From positions 8,308,001-8,372,000 of the forward strand of contig CM069871.1 of the NCBI GenBank assembly GCA_036172665.1: a DNA stretch of 64,000 nucleotides, read 5' to 3'. Under the pieces are notes generated by a model that ran no database searches, was not told the origin of the DNA, and saw only the letters and a program-made list of their open reading frames with translations. The stretch comes from Prosopocoilus inquinatus (taxonomy: Eukaryota; Arthropoda; Insecta; Coleoptera; Lucanidae). Shown here in pieces: positions 52,501-64,000 of the stretch; position 1 is the stretch's first letter; the number at the start of each line of letters is the position of its first letter. Made by a program: the position numbers and the translations under genes.

Positions 52501-55500
52501 TTAGACAGTTTTGTTTCGCTTGTTCTTGTGTCTCAAATTTAAAACAAATACATTTTTCGTCGTAAAAATTAACTTTGCCCTAATGTTGTTTCGTTTTTGT
52601 TCCGTTGTTTCAAACATATGAAAAATAACTTGTCTTCTGTATGTTGAAACAAAAAATAATCGCATCATCAATTGTCGGTTTTCGAGTTTGTTTCGTTTCT
52701 TTCTACGCTCCAAATAAAAATAATAATAATAACCAACTAATTTTCGTTGTATTTTTGTTTGAAATAATTGACAATCGCTGTGTTTTGGATTTTGTCTTGT
52801 TTATTCATTTGTTTCGAATTAAAAAAAAAAGAAAAACAAAATAACGAAGTTGCAACGGATGACACAGTTACGCTCGTCCATCAGTTTTGGAATCTTGTTT
52901 CTTTCGTTTATTGCCTCAAATTAAAAACAAATAATTACTTTGTCGTAATTTCGTCGAAACAAATGACAATCGCTCGACAGACAATCGAACTTTGTTTTGT
53001 TTGTCTCTTTGTTTGATATTTAAAAAGAAAAACGTTACTGACGTCACGTTGGCGGTTTCGCTTGTTCGTTTGTTCCAATTTGAAAAAAAACGTCGCTGAC
53101 GTCGCATTTGACAGTTTCGTTTCGTTTGCTGTTCGTTTGTTTCAAATTAAAACAAAAAATAGCTTTGTTGTAGGGCTTCTGCCGAAACAAATGGTCAACA
53201 AACATAAATATGACATTCGCTCGTCGCTGATTAACTTTGCTGCTTGCTGTTTTTTTTTTGTGTGAAATTAAAAAGAAAAGTCACATTGACAATTTTGTTT
53301 CGCTCTCTGTTCGTTTGTTTCAAATTAAAACAAAAAATAATTTTGTTGGACTTCTGCCGAAACAAATGATCAACAAACTTAAATATGACATTTTGATTTT
53401 GGGTTTTGTCTTGTTTATTCATTTGTTTCGAATTTAAAAAAAAAGAAAAACAAAAACAAGCGAAGTTTGCCGTATTTCCGTTGCAACGGATGACAGTTAC
53501 GCTCAGACATCAGTTTTCGTTTGTTTCTTTGCCTCAAACTAAAAAAAAAATACTTTGTCGTAGTTCCGTCGAAACAAATGACATTCGCTCGTCGCTGATT
53601 AACTTTGCTTCGTTTCTCTCTTTTTGTTTGAATTAAAAAAAAAGAAGTCACTGACGTCGCATTGACAGTTTCGTTTCGCGTGCTGTTCGTTTGTTTCAAA
53701 TTAAAACAAAAAATAACTTTGTTGTTGGACTTCTGCCGAAACAAATGATCAACAAACACATTGTTACATTGACAATTTTGTTTCGCTCGCTGTTCGTTTG
53801 TTTCAGATTAAAACAAAAAATAACTTTGTTGGGCTTCCGCGGAAACAAACGATCAATAATTGCTTTCGAAATTTATTGTTAATAAAAAGAATTTTGTTGC
53901 AATTATGCATTTGTTCCGAATTAAAAAAAAAACAAATGAAGTTTGTGGTATTTCTGTTGAAACGAATCGGTTTTGGAGTTTTGTTTCGTTCGTTTTTTTG
54001 GCTCAAATTAAAAAAAATACTTTGGCATAGATCCGTCGAAACAAACGTTAAATTAAAAAAATATAACTTTGTTGGGCTTCTGCCAAAACAAATGATTAAT
54101 AAACATAAATATGACAATCGCTCGTCGCTGATTAACTTTGCTTCGTTTGTTTCTTTGTTTGAAATTTAAAAAGAAAAACGTTACTGACGTCACGTTGACG
54201 GCTTCGCTTGTTCGTTTGTTCCAATTCGAAAAAAAATAATAATAATCGCTTTCGAAATTTGTTGTTTTTAATTTAATTTAAAAAAAAGATAATTTTGTTG
54301 CATTCATGCTGATATGAAACGTAAATAGCGATCAGATATCTTTACAGAGCTTCCTTTTTTTTAAACAAAAGAACAAACGAAATAGAATTCCAAAAAGTGT
54401 TGAAACAAATGACTGGCGTTTATTGTTAGTGACTCTTGATGTTTCGTATCGCTTGTTCATTTGCTTCAAATCGAAAAGGTTTGTAAAAATTAAATCTCCC
54501 CTAATTTTGTTTCAAACGTAAAGAAATAACTTTCGTCGTATTTCCGTTGGCAACAAAACAAAAAAAAAAACAATCGATTTCGGATGTTTGTTTCGGTTGT
54601 TCCCTATGCTCCAAATAAAAACAATAATAGATACAATTTTGTAATATTTTTGTTGAAACAACTGCAATCGTTGTGTTTTGAGTTTTGTTTTGTTTGTTCA
54701 TTTGTCTCAAATTAAAAAAAAATGTAGGTATTTGTCATTGTCATTGTCATTTGTCAGTTTTATCGTATTTCCGTCGAAACAAACGAGACAAAATTCAAAA
54801 AGTCACTGTTGACAGGCGGCTGTCGAAATTTATTGAAACAAATGACTGTCGTTTTAGAAATTTCGTTTCGTTTGTTCTTTCGCGTTTCAAATTAAAAAAT
54901 TAACTTTGGTCGTACCTCGGTTGAAACAGACGATCATTAATCGGTTTTGGAATTTGTTTCGTTTCTCTCTAAAAAAGAAAAATGTTGCGTTTAAGAAACA
55001 AATGACAGTCGCTTATCATCAGTTTAATTTTTTTTTTTGCCCGGAAAAAAGATAACACCAAACGAACCAAAATCCCAAAAGCGATTGCTTATGGGCGGAT
55101 TGTCGAGATTTGTTTGAAACAAATGACTGTCGCTCATCCTTGAGTAAGCTTTGAAATTTCTTGTCACTTGTTCCTTTGCGTTTCAATTGTTTCAAAGTGA
55201 AAACAAAAGTGACAATAACTTCGTCGTGCTTTTGTTGAAATTAATGATTAATCCGTTTCGGAATTTGTTAAGTCCTTCCAAAAAATAATGAAATTTCATG
55301 CATTTATACCGATGAAACAGATGACAATCGCTTGTCATCAGTGGGCTTTTCTTTTATTTTAAAATTTCGTTTCGCTTGTTCCTTTGCGTTGCAAATTGAA
55401 AACAAAAAAAAAATGATTTCGTCGCGCTTCCTCTGTTGAAACAAATGATTATCAGTTCTAGAATTTGTTTCGTTAGTTCCTAAAAATAATGAATCTTGTT

Positions 55501-55560
55501 GCATTTTTTTTTGCTGATGAAACAGATGACGTCAGTCAATTTTCTTTTGTTTGAAATTAG
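52501..55560. repeat. 3-kb T-rich diverged tandem repeat
   Basis: A ~110-165 bp theme recurs more than a dozen times: (C/T)GTTTCGTTTGTTC, TTTGTTTCAAATTAAAACAA, AATAACTTTGTTG, CTTCTGCCGAAACAAATGA and CGCTCGTCGCTGATTAACTT. Copies vary in length and order. All 60-120 codon frames here run through the same repeat in several frames on both strands, so none is called as a gene. Confidence 0.8.
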
Positions 55561-57055
55561 CGGCAAAAAGGACGCACAACTTGCAAATTTGTCGCAGTTT
55601 TGCCAACAGTTCGCACTCGATATTTCTTCCTAACAATTTGTGATCACGTGACGTACAATCAACTATGAAGATCCTGTAGCTAGAGATAGCCGGAGTATGT
55701 TCGACAAATTAAATAAATACCGATGTCATTGGTTAGTTAGTGTTAAACTAAATTTTGTCCTGCCGCAGTTTTGCCAACCTTTCGCATTGAGACCTCCCAA
55801 CAATTAAGCCACAATTTGATTACGTGGGGTTCGATTAATTGTTATGAAAACCCTATAGTCTAAATTGATTGGAAATCAGTCTGAAAGGCTAGCTGTTAAA
55901 TACAATAAAACAATAGTGCAGGATTGCAACCTTGACATTTTTACTCAGGAAAAAATGATCTAATCACAAAAATTTTTATTTTTATTTTTTTGTTTGAAAA
56001 GTCGCCTCGGAATGAATACCAACTACGGTTTTTAATTTTTAACTAAACAATTGAGTAATTGAATTATTATAATCTTGTATAAGAAACTAACTTTGCGTTT
56101 TACGGTCGATTGTAGCTAGAGCCGAGCTTTATAATTAATTGTGAAACCACAAACGTTAACTCGTAAACCTTCATCTGCTCGTGATGTCTTCGGATTAATT
56201 AATTAAAACACTTTTTTAAAGCCGGCGAAAGGTAAACGTTTTCAACTTGCGTGCTTTAAATTCAAATGATTTAACTCAACTTCCTGGATGCGTTAGCCCT
56301 AAACTTTTTAAATTTCGTAAATTCGTTTGGAAGTTATGATAAGCTCCATCACTTCTTCATCATCGGAAGGACCAAAAGAAATTTGTGGCAATTAGGTTTA
56401 TGTGGACTGTAAAAAAAAATCCGACATGTTTTGTAATATAAATAAATTAAAAATGAATCTATGATTTGAAAAAGGACGACGAAGGACGATTTCTGGTTTA
56501 ACACTTGAAACAAGTTCTTTTCCTTGTATTTTATGAGGTTAATCCTCACCGTTCAATGACACATGTGGTTCAGGCCACTTTTAAAAATAAAAATGTGTGA
56601 GCCATATGTGGGTCAGAAATATGTATAGTGCTTTATTTATGAAGGAATATTAAGTTGGGAGTTATGAGTCAGAATGAGGAAGCAAAAAATTATTGGGGTT
56701 GCTTCAGTTCTCATCATCTTTATCCTTCATGTATTACACCTAATTAGATTGATTAATTACTTGAAAGAAGGAGACGGATAGGAATGGGACCAAAAAAAAT
56801 TAGACCCTCAGTTTTATTTGTATTTTTGTCGTTGTATTTACGTTACCTACTTTGAAAAAATTGATTTACAAGACTTGTCCACTTATACTCTACTGTACTT
56901 GCTTCTGCAATGAAACTGGGGGTGAGGGGATAGTCACGTGGTAGCTGTAGAAGAAAAACTCTGGAAAATTTCCGAAAATTAAAACAAGCACGACTACTAT
57001 AATTTTTTGACCAAATTTGAAGTGTTCTTCAAGTATTTCTCAATACAATTCTATT
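55561..57055. other. intronic, no exon recognised
   Basis: GTTTTGCCAAC(A/C)(G/T)TTCGCA recurs at about 55597 and 55770 with flanking ACAATT(T/A) words, a weak direct repeat. No other signal. Confidence 0.4.
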
Positions 57056-57429
57056 TGACTTCCGGGTTCAGAAATAATGCTCGTCAAATAATTTTAAACA
57101 CTTTAATAAAACAAAACAAACAAATACACTAGTATTACTCTCTAACACTTATCTTGACAAATAACACTATAATTCGCTCTCTGTTCATTCGCCCAAGTTG
57201 CTCGTATTTTTCGCTTGCTAAGTAAGAGCTGTCGCGGCAGCGCGCCGATACGCTATTATAGTAAATGCACTCGCTCCAGATGGGCGTGGAAACGCCGAGA
57301 ACACCCGGTAGACTTCTCCAAGCAATCGCGAGGGTCTCCGGTAATGCTTGTAAAAATTAGGCTGGACGGTGCAGGTGCCTGCCTGTCTGGCCGCGAAATA
57401 CCTAGACGCCCCTGTCCACGGCTGTAACA
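57056..57429 (-). mobile_element. possible solo LTR (374 bp)
   Basis: Read on the minus strand it begins TGTTACAGCCG and ends GGAAGTCA (TG...CA). It is GC-rich in its first part, has CTATAATAG as a TATA-like box (57252-57260) and TTTTATTAAAGTG near the end as a polyadenylation-like signal. This layout resembles the clear solo LTR at 14323-14645. No target duplication is evident, and the antiparallel 70-75 codon frames within it look like composition artefacts. Confidence 0.35.
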
Positions 57430-58133
57430 ATACTAAGACCATCATAAATTTAAATTATTTTATTTGTTTCCAGTTTATTTTTCGGTTGCTGCGTCTCATT
57501 TTGTTCGTTTACCCTTTTGAATTTTTGTTTTCTTTTCTTTTATTCTTAGATTTTTAATTATTAATTAATTCTATTTGTTTTTGTTTGTCTTTGTATATTT
57601 TTTTGCCTTTAGTTTGTTTTAATTAATCTCTCTAAACATCCAAAACTCTGTTTTAATTGATTTTCGAGACGATGTATGGATGAAACCATCGAGGATTCAA
57701 TTTTTTTCTCTCTCTCTATTTTTATAATAATTATTATGTATCATTATTTAGTTACGTGCTGCTGAAAACGTTTACTTCGCTTTTTTCTCTTGCTTGCGTT
57801 TTCATTAATCATTTCACGTCGTCTTGATTAGAATGTAATAATTTGCGGTGTACGTAAATAAGGAAAAACTGGGGCAGCTAATTGATTAAAAATGTGCAGC
57901 GAATTGAAACCGCAATTTATTTATAATATCGCGCGTAATGCGACACTTGTCCTTGACGATAATAGCTAAAACATGGTTGTTTTTTTTTCTGCATCTCTGT
58001 AATTACACGTTTGTAATGAGATTAAGAGGCAATTCCAACGATTAATAAATAACATTGCAAAAATCAGGTTTTTTTTTTTTTAAATAATTCGACGTTAATT
58101 TATACGTGCCCAAACTTTTATTAAAGTTATTAC
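57430..58133. other. T-rich intronic DNA
   Basis: No exon or element end recognised. Confidence 0.4.
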
Positions 58134-58632
58134 CACAGTCCGGGAAATTCCGGACATTCCTAGAAAGATTAACATGATTGTCTACAAAAGTTGCAGCGGC
58201 ACACTTTAAATCGAACAGAATAGATGTTTGTGGTTGAATGTTTGCCGACTTTTACGAATACTAGTACGCCGTTTAACAAGAACTGTGGGACTGAGGCCTC
58301 CAATCAAAGAAAATTTGCCAGATCTATTGCCGAGCGATTTCTTTTTGGCAGCCGTAAAAACATAAAAATGAAATCGACTTCAAAACAGATTTGATGAGCT
58401 TTGCACGTAGAAATATTGAATAGGTTTATGCGTTTAATAAATTTTACGCTGAATTCGTCAACGTCAATTGCACATTATACTAATTATATTATTATATGCA
58501 ATTGTTTTTACGGTTTCAAAAAAAAAATAGGAATAATATTTCATTAGAATTTAATACTACAGATTTCACATAATTCATATATTTTAGGACGCGCGCCCAT
58601 GCCCGTCTGGAATGTCACTAGCTTTGCTTATT
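58134..58632. repeat. dispersed ~460-500 bp repeat, copy 2
   Basis: Same orientation as 51131-51588. The 24-base start around CCGGGAAATTCCGG is identical; the middle is more diverged and this copy is about 40 bp longer. Confidence 0.85.
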
Positions 58633-58779
58633 AATCAGGACGTAAATAAATAAATAATGGTTTAATGATGAATTCTATAAATATTTTTTTTTCATCTAAA
58701 TTCTTTATGGCCACTTGGCCATATTGTTTATCATTTTGTAATTATAAATAAATAAATTAAAAAAATATTCAGCTTTTTC

Positions 58780-60065
58780 GTGTTCCTTTTTTTTTGTTTT
58801 TTCTTTCTACATTTCGTTTACTGTTGATTTCTTTTTGATTTTTGCCAGCTTGTTCGAGTTCCTTTTTTTTTGTTTTTTTCTTTCTACATTTCATTGACTG
58901 TTGATTTCTTTTTCTAAAAAAAAAAAAAATCTTTTCATTTGTTTACTTTTTAACTTATAAGACGTTTAACTAACTCACCTTGTCTGTACAGTATGATTTT
59001 TATTGTTTGAAGTCTGTTTGAATTTACCGCCATACAAAATTTTTACAAGGTTGGCAACACTGTCCGGGACCATTTTTTTTTTGCTAATAATAACATCTCC
59101 ATTTGAGATGTTTTTAATGATTGTTTAAAATGTCCACCCTTGACGCTATATGTACTTCGAGTATCGTTTTCCTTTGTTTGTTGTTCATTCCATACTTTTT
59201 ACAGTTCTCTTTTGTTTCCGGCGATTGTCTTTTTTTTGTCGTATCAGTGTCGTGGTGCTTTTGTTTATTATTTTTGAAATTCATTTTATCCTCTCTCTTT
59301 TGTTTATGTTTATCAAATTGATTTTTCACATTTTGTTGAATGACGCTTTTTTACAGTTGTCTTTTGTTTCCTACTAACTACTTTTTTTATCGTTTTGAGA
59401 TTTGTTTGTGTTTTTTTTGTTCATCTTATTCATCAATTTTCTTCTTTTTTTGTTGTATGAGTGTCGTGGTGCTTCTGTTTATCATTTTTTAAATTTAATT
59501 TTACGCTCTCTCTTTTGTTTATGTTTATCAAATTGAATTTTCACGTTTTGTTTGCGGACGCTTTTTTATAGTAGTCTTTTGTTTCCTACTAACTAGTCTT
59601 TGTTTTCGTTCGGAGATTTGTTTGTTTTTTTATTCATCAATTTTCTTCTGTTTACGCTTTCGATTTGTGGATTTATTTTATTTTATTTGCTTTGCGTATT
59701 AGCGACTTTTTTATTGTTTGTTTTGTTTTCTTCTATAATTTTTTGATTCGTCCGGAAAACTTGTCTCTGGCTTTTCGTTCAACTGTATTACGCAGGTGTT
59801 GTGAATATTTTGTTTTGTTTTTTTTTTCGCTTCATGTCTTGTATTTTGCTGCTGTTTCTTTTGATAATTTCTCTAAAGTTTTTGATTTTCTTGTACAGGT
59901 TAAATTGTTTTTTTTTTAAATTTGTTCTGATTTTTGAGATTCCAAATCGGCGATTTTTTATTTGTTTTCGTTCGTTTTTTTTTGTCTAAACTGTTATACG
60001 TATAGCATTATTTTTTTGTTTGAATTTTCTTTTGTTTCTTTCTGCTCCTATTTTTAACAAACAAA
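58780..60065 (+). repeat. T-rich diverged tandem repeat (family of the 29.75-32.3 kb block)
   Basis: A local direct repeat (about 58780-58850 and 58853-58915) shares TTTCTTTCTACATTTC and TGTTGATTTCTTTTT. From 59150, words TTTGTTTCC(G/T), TCGTAT(C/G)AGTGTCGTGGTGC, TCTCTCTTTTGTTTATGTTT and TTTTCAC(A/G)TTTTGTT recur with a ~240-bp period. The same words appear inverted in 29750-32300 and directly in 62560-64000. Confidence 0.75.
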
Positions 60066-60619
60066 GAAACAAAAAAAGTAATTAACCTTTGCAACTGTCA
60101 AATTAATTACATTTGCATGTTTAATAGCGTATTTACATCTGGGTTCAGCTTTATGTAATAAGACGAGATAGAGATATCGATCCTGAGTGCACATCGCCGC
60201 AGCCAATGGAAAATGTTATAATTAATGATTCGTCTTTGTTTTTTTATCACCGCCATTATGTTGTTTTATGCGTTTTTTCGAAGTTTTTGAAAACCATTGT
60301 TTCCATCCGATGGATGTATCGAACATCAATGTTATTTTTGCCATATCGAATTTGAGTCTAACATCTAACATCCATGTTTTTTCATTTGATATTCGTATCC
60401 TCAGTTCATCCCCCACCCCCCTCCCACATTCACTTATTGGTAACTCGTACCAACGACGATTTGGTTCAAATTATCTTTTAAATTAAAAAAAAAATCAGTT
60501 GATTTAAATCGTCGCAACTTTGTATTTTTGTATTAAATACTCTTTTCAAAAAACGCACTGTATTAATTGTGGGCTAGAATCAATGAGATTGTATCACAGG
60601 AGACAACACGATTACGTTC
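60066..60619. other. no exon recognised
   Basis: Mixed-composition intronic sequence. CCCCCACCCCCCTCCCAC lies at about 60410. Confidence 0.4.
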
Positions 60620-60627
60620 ATGTACGT

Positions 60628-60907
60628 CATAGGTTCCCAAAACTTTTTGGGATCGCCGCCGACTTTGAAAGACAAAAATTGTTTAATGCCCCCCCGTATC
60701 GGATAGGCAAACCGGAAGACTCGTCTGCTCTGCGGGATCGATTATCAATAATGCAGAACTTAAACGTTCAATAACTTTCTGGTTTCAAAATCGTGAAAAT
60801 TATTAATTTTAAAGTACGTATTTACCAATCTCTGGATTTCCCATGACCTCGCCCCCCTAGAACGCTTCAGTACCATTGGGCGCTACCGCCCACTTTGAGA
60901 ACCTATG
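60628..60907. mobile_element. hAT-like MITE (280 bp) with 8-bp target duplication
   Basis: Ends CATAGGTTCCCAAA and TTTGAGAACCTATG are inverted, in the style of hAT elements (CARRGGTTCYCAAA). The 8-bp flanks ATGTACGT (60620-60627) and ATGTATAT (60908-60915) match at six positions, and the two differences are exactly a CG to TA change, consistent with decay of one CpG. No transposase. Confidence 0.8.
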
Positions 60908-62405
60908 ATGTATATGATATAAAATGATGTTACCGATAATTTTTTTGATTTTTTTTTATGCTACAGCAACGCTTATGGCGCAAAGACGCCATGTTTTCTC
61001 CTTAGAAGTAAGCAACACCTTCCGAAATAGTTCTTAAGTGAAAAATTGAGGTTATGAAGCGTCACGTCGATTTGACAGAAGTGAAGCCACGACGTGGAGC
61101 ACAGTCGGTCGTGACAAATAATGTTCTACATCTGCGTTTCTTTAATCCTATTTATTCTCAGCCGATAAAATCAAAAGTCGGCGTGTCTTCCTAGATTACT
61201 ATTACGTTTATGACTACTTGAAAATGTTGTTTACCATAAAAAAATACCTTGTGTTTATGTGGTGATTCATCGAATCTATTTATAATGCGACTGTTTGACC
61301 CGCACACTATATAAAAAATAAACGTAGATACATAACTGCACGAGACAATGAAACGAAAATAATAATTCCAGAAATTACGCAACTCGTCCGATTACATTTT
61401 ATTATTTTTATTATTATTATTAACGGTGCCTTGTTATTCATTCATTCATTCATTAATTCCTGTTGCGTCAGTTCAACGAAAGAGAGACTTTTATTTACCA
61501 TTTATTCCGGCGTGGTTCCAAGAATTCGTTCCTTCCATCTCGAACTTACTTGTTCAACATCATACATGCATTTCATCGACATTAATTAATTAATTAATTC
61601 ATTACGTAATTATGCCGTCGTCGCAGATGAATGGAACGAAGTCGAGAATGGACGAAACGAACGTCTATCTTATTTTCGGAATCCATAAATTTGTTTTACT
61701 GTTACACGCTTCCTGGAAATTGTACGTAAAAATATTACATGCTCGATAACATCCTAGTCGAATCGATTTTTTTCCCCCCCCGGATAAAAGCAAATATACA
61801 AACTGGAATTCTTTGTTTTTGTTACTACTCGTTTTTAAGTGAAGTTTATTTTTAATTCAAGTTCGAATGCACGAGAATTCCACAAGCCAGGTTTTTTTTT
61901 ACTCGCCCTGAAATTTATATTGGTTCCGAAAAATCCAATTTTGTAATAATTTCTTATTCAAAATCAACGATCTAAAATAGATTGAAACTTTTTTTTTGTT
62001 TGCAACGTGTATCGTGGTTACCAGTTTTGCTGAAAACTTGTCTAGGTATAATTTAGCAATATTGAAGCCTGCATTTAGGAATTGAAGAAGCTGCTGCATA
62101 TTTTGTTGTATCAAGAACCTGATTCACTGATTGGTGTAGGTACATCAAGAAATAAAACAAAATGAAATGAAAAGTGAGGCAAAATGTATGTATATAAGAA
62201 TTTGTACATTATATTATATTTTTTATTAAAATAGTGTCAAATGAATGGGTGTAATTCTAATAATAAAGCAGTCGCAGACAAAATATATTTATTTTTTTAG
62301 TTATGCAGAGTATTCCAACACTGCGTTCTCGGGCTGCATCTAGATAACTATTGAAGGTTCAAAAAAATTTTTTTTTGTATTGTACTTTAGCAAAAATCTT
62401 TTTCT
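60908..62405. other. no exon recognised; simple repeats
   Basis: (ATTC)n at 61436-61454 and TTAATTAATTAATTAATTCA near 61582. No splice-bounded frame was seen. Confidence 0.4.
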
Positions 62406-62535
62406 AAGGCCCAGTTTTACAATGACGGTTTAACTTTAAGTCGTAGCTTAAATCTTCACAACAATTGTTGAAATAATCGTTGCTAAGGGTTTAAGCCTTA
62501 GCTCAAAGTTGAACCCCATTTGTAAAACTGGACCT
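62406..62535. mobile_element. palindromic MITE (130 bp)
   Basis: AGGCCCAGTTTTACAA and TTGTAAAACTGGACCT are inverted ends. GACGGTTTAACTTTAAG and CTCAAAGTTGAACCCC pair inside. Style resembles the GGCCGGTTGCAC palindromes at 26.7-27.3 kb but the ends differ. Confidence 0.85.
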
Positions 62536-62559
62536 AAGAGTTAAATAAAATAAATAAAA

Positions 62560-64000
62560 CTAAGGTCCGATTTCATAATGGAACTAAAGGAGGCTTTAAA
62601 TGAAAGTCACATTCACATGTTCAAAAAGATGCGAAGACGTAGTTATTCATACATCAGAATGTGACTTTTATTTTAAAGTCTCCTTTTTCTTTCTCTTTTG
62701 TTTTTTTTTTGTTTTAAAGAAATGATGTTTTGAATTTTATTCACGTTTCCTGCCAGTTTCTTGAATTGTAAAAGTTTTCGGCCAGAGAATCGGCGTTTTT
62801 CATTTTTTTTTTGTATATCCATTCTTTCAATTCATTATTTTATCCATTTTTCTAAGTTTTTTTTTTGATTTTGTCTTGTTCACTTTTTAATCGAATTGGT
62901 TTTCGCGTTCTATTGACTATTTTTTGCAGTTCTCTTTTGTTTCCGGAGATTGTCTTTTTTTTGTCGTATGAATGTCGTGGTGCTTTTATTTATTATTTTT
63001 GAAATTCATTTTATGCTCTCTCTTTTGTTTACGTTTAACAAAGTGATTTTTCACATTTTATTTGCTGATGCTTTTTTACAGTTGTCTTTTGTTTCCTATT
63101 AACTAGTTCTTTTTTTTAATAAAATAAATAGACTAAGGCCCGATTTCATATTCGAACTTTAGGAGACTTTATAATAAAAGTCACATCCACACGTCCAAAA
63201 AAATGCGAAGATGTATTTATACATCAGAATGTGATTTTTATTTTAAAGTCTCCTTTTCCTTTCTCTTTGTTTTTTTTTTTGTTTTAAAGAAATGATGTTT
63301 TGAATTTTATTCACGTTTCGCTTATTTTTTTTTCTATTTTGTTTCCTGCCAGTTTCTTGAATTGTAAAAGTTTTCGCCCGGAGAATCGGCGTTTTTCATT
63401 TTTTTTTTTTGTGTATCCATTCTTTGAACTCATTATTTTCTCCATTTTTCTAAGTTTTTTTTTTATTTTGTCTTGTTCACTTTTTAATCGAATTGGTTTT
63501 CGCGTTCTATTGACTACATTTTACAGTTCTTTTTTGTTTCCGGCGATTGTCTTTTTTTGTCGTATTAGTGTCGTGGTGTTTTTGTTTATTATTTTTGAAA
63601 TTCATTTTATGCTCTCTCTTTTGTTTACGTTTAACAAAGTGATTTTTCACATTTTGTTTGCTGATGCTTTTTTACAGTTGTCTTTTGTTTCCTATTAACT
63701 AGTTTTTTTTTTAATAAAATAAATAGACTAAGCCCCGATTTCATAATCGAACTTTAGGAGACTTTAAAATAAAAGTCACAGCCACATGTCCAAAAAGATG
63801 CGAAGACATAGTTATTTATACATCAGAATGTGACTTTTATTTTAAAGTCTCCTTTTTCTTTCTCTTTTGTTTTTTTTTTGTTTTAAAGAAATGATGTTTT
63901 GAATTTTATTCATGTTTCGCTTATTTTGTTTTTTTTTTCATTTTGTTTCCTGCCAGTTTCTTGAATTGTAAAAGTTTTCGGCCGGAGAATCGGCGTTTTT
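62560..64000. repeat. tandem repeat, ~573-595-bp unit, with internal hairpin; runs off the window
   Basis: CCGATTTCATA marks unit starts at 62567, 63140 and 63735. Each unit starts with a hairpin (62587-62686 in unit 1) in which AGGAGACTTTAAAATAAAAG pairs with CTTTTATTTTAAAGTCTCCT, the stem ending in GTCACA/TGTGAC, followed by T-rich sequence with TTTCCTGCCAGTTTCTTGAA and GAGAATCGGCGTTTTTCATT. The third unit is cut at 64000. The 132-codon Phe-rich frame at 63300-63698 is an artefact. Confidence 0.9.

Larger units (their letters stand above)
45470..64000 (+). other. hdc: hdc intron 1 (5' part)
   Basis: Begins with GTGAGT at 45470-45475. No acceptor followed by HECA-like coding sequence is found before the window end, so the intron exceeds 18.5 kb. 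A long first intron fits a developmentally regulated gene. Its content is repeats, described separately. Confidence 0.75.

Noticed and set aside
52501..54169. Overlapping 60-123-codon ORFs with recurring FVGLLPKQM-like strings
   Set aside because: The recurrence reflects the underlying DNA repeat (CTTCTGCCGAAACAAATGA); frames switch between units and both strands are open.
60520..60774. 84-codon ORF
   Set aside because: Lies largely inside the hAT-like MITE and shows no transposase motif.

Overview
The window reads as AT-rich, repeat-laden insect nuclear DNA, plausibly from a beetle or a similar arthropod. The evidence is one spliced protein-coding exon that clearly belongs to headcase (hdc/HECA), a decayed insect-type non-LTR retrotransposon, many short inverted-repeat elements with CAGGGTG-type ends, and many simple repeats. 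I see no bacterial features. The species assignment is inference.

The only gene recognised with confidence is hdc on the + strand. Its first coding exon runs 44790-45469 and ends at a consensus GTGAGT donor, so 45470 to the window end is most likely hdc intron 1. Everything left of about 44300 is then intergenic or belongs to undetected genes. Two further exons are only candidates: a TATA-led signal-peptide exon at 13155 and a splice-bounded exon at 21759-21896.

Layout: 1-850 short repeats and a tRNA-like SINE candidate; 1061-1787 three consecutive foldbacks; 3472-5108 local duplications; 5100-6720 T-rich diverged repeat; 7266-7432 foldback with a hammerhead-like core; 8412-10371 non-LTR retrotransposon remains; 10374-13080 satellite of about 837 bp; 14079-18680 a 4.6-kb interval bounded by inverted repeats, holding a foldback split by a solo LTR and an array of alternating hairpins; 21313-21561 GC-rich hairpins; 23040-24232 satellite of about 305 bp; 25380-27360 diverged repeats plus nested palindromic MITEs; 27608-28023 a foldback element with a complete hammerhead ribozyme at its centre and 13-bp target-site duplications; 29750-32300 A-rich repeat; 32503-33077 chain of four hairpins; 34455-34936 MITE; 35845-36250 second foldback with a decayed hammerhead-like motif; 36981-44150 dispersed repeats and several large palindromes; 44330-45469 hdc 5' region and exon; 45470-64000 intronic diverged repeats, a possible solo LTR, a hAT-like MITE and a 573-595 bp tandem repeat cut off by the window edge.

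The most notable pattern is a set of foldback elements carrying hammerhead-ribozyme motifs: one intact core at 27797-27861 and four decayed ones at about 7.3, 14.9, 36.15 and 42.3 kb. Intact type I hammerheads with a very short stem III are known from Penelope-like elements and invertebrate satellites. Here the ribozyme sits at the turn of a 390-bp palindrome with no coding capacity, which looks like a non-autonomous, RNA-mobilised element. A second pattern is that the T-rich 'spacer' regions at 29.8-32.3 kb (inverted), 58.8-60.06 kb and 62.6-64.0 kb belong to one repeat family rather than being random low-complexity DNA.
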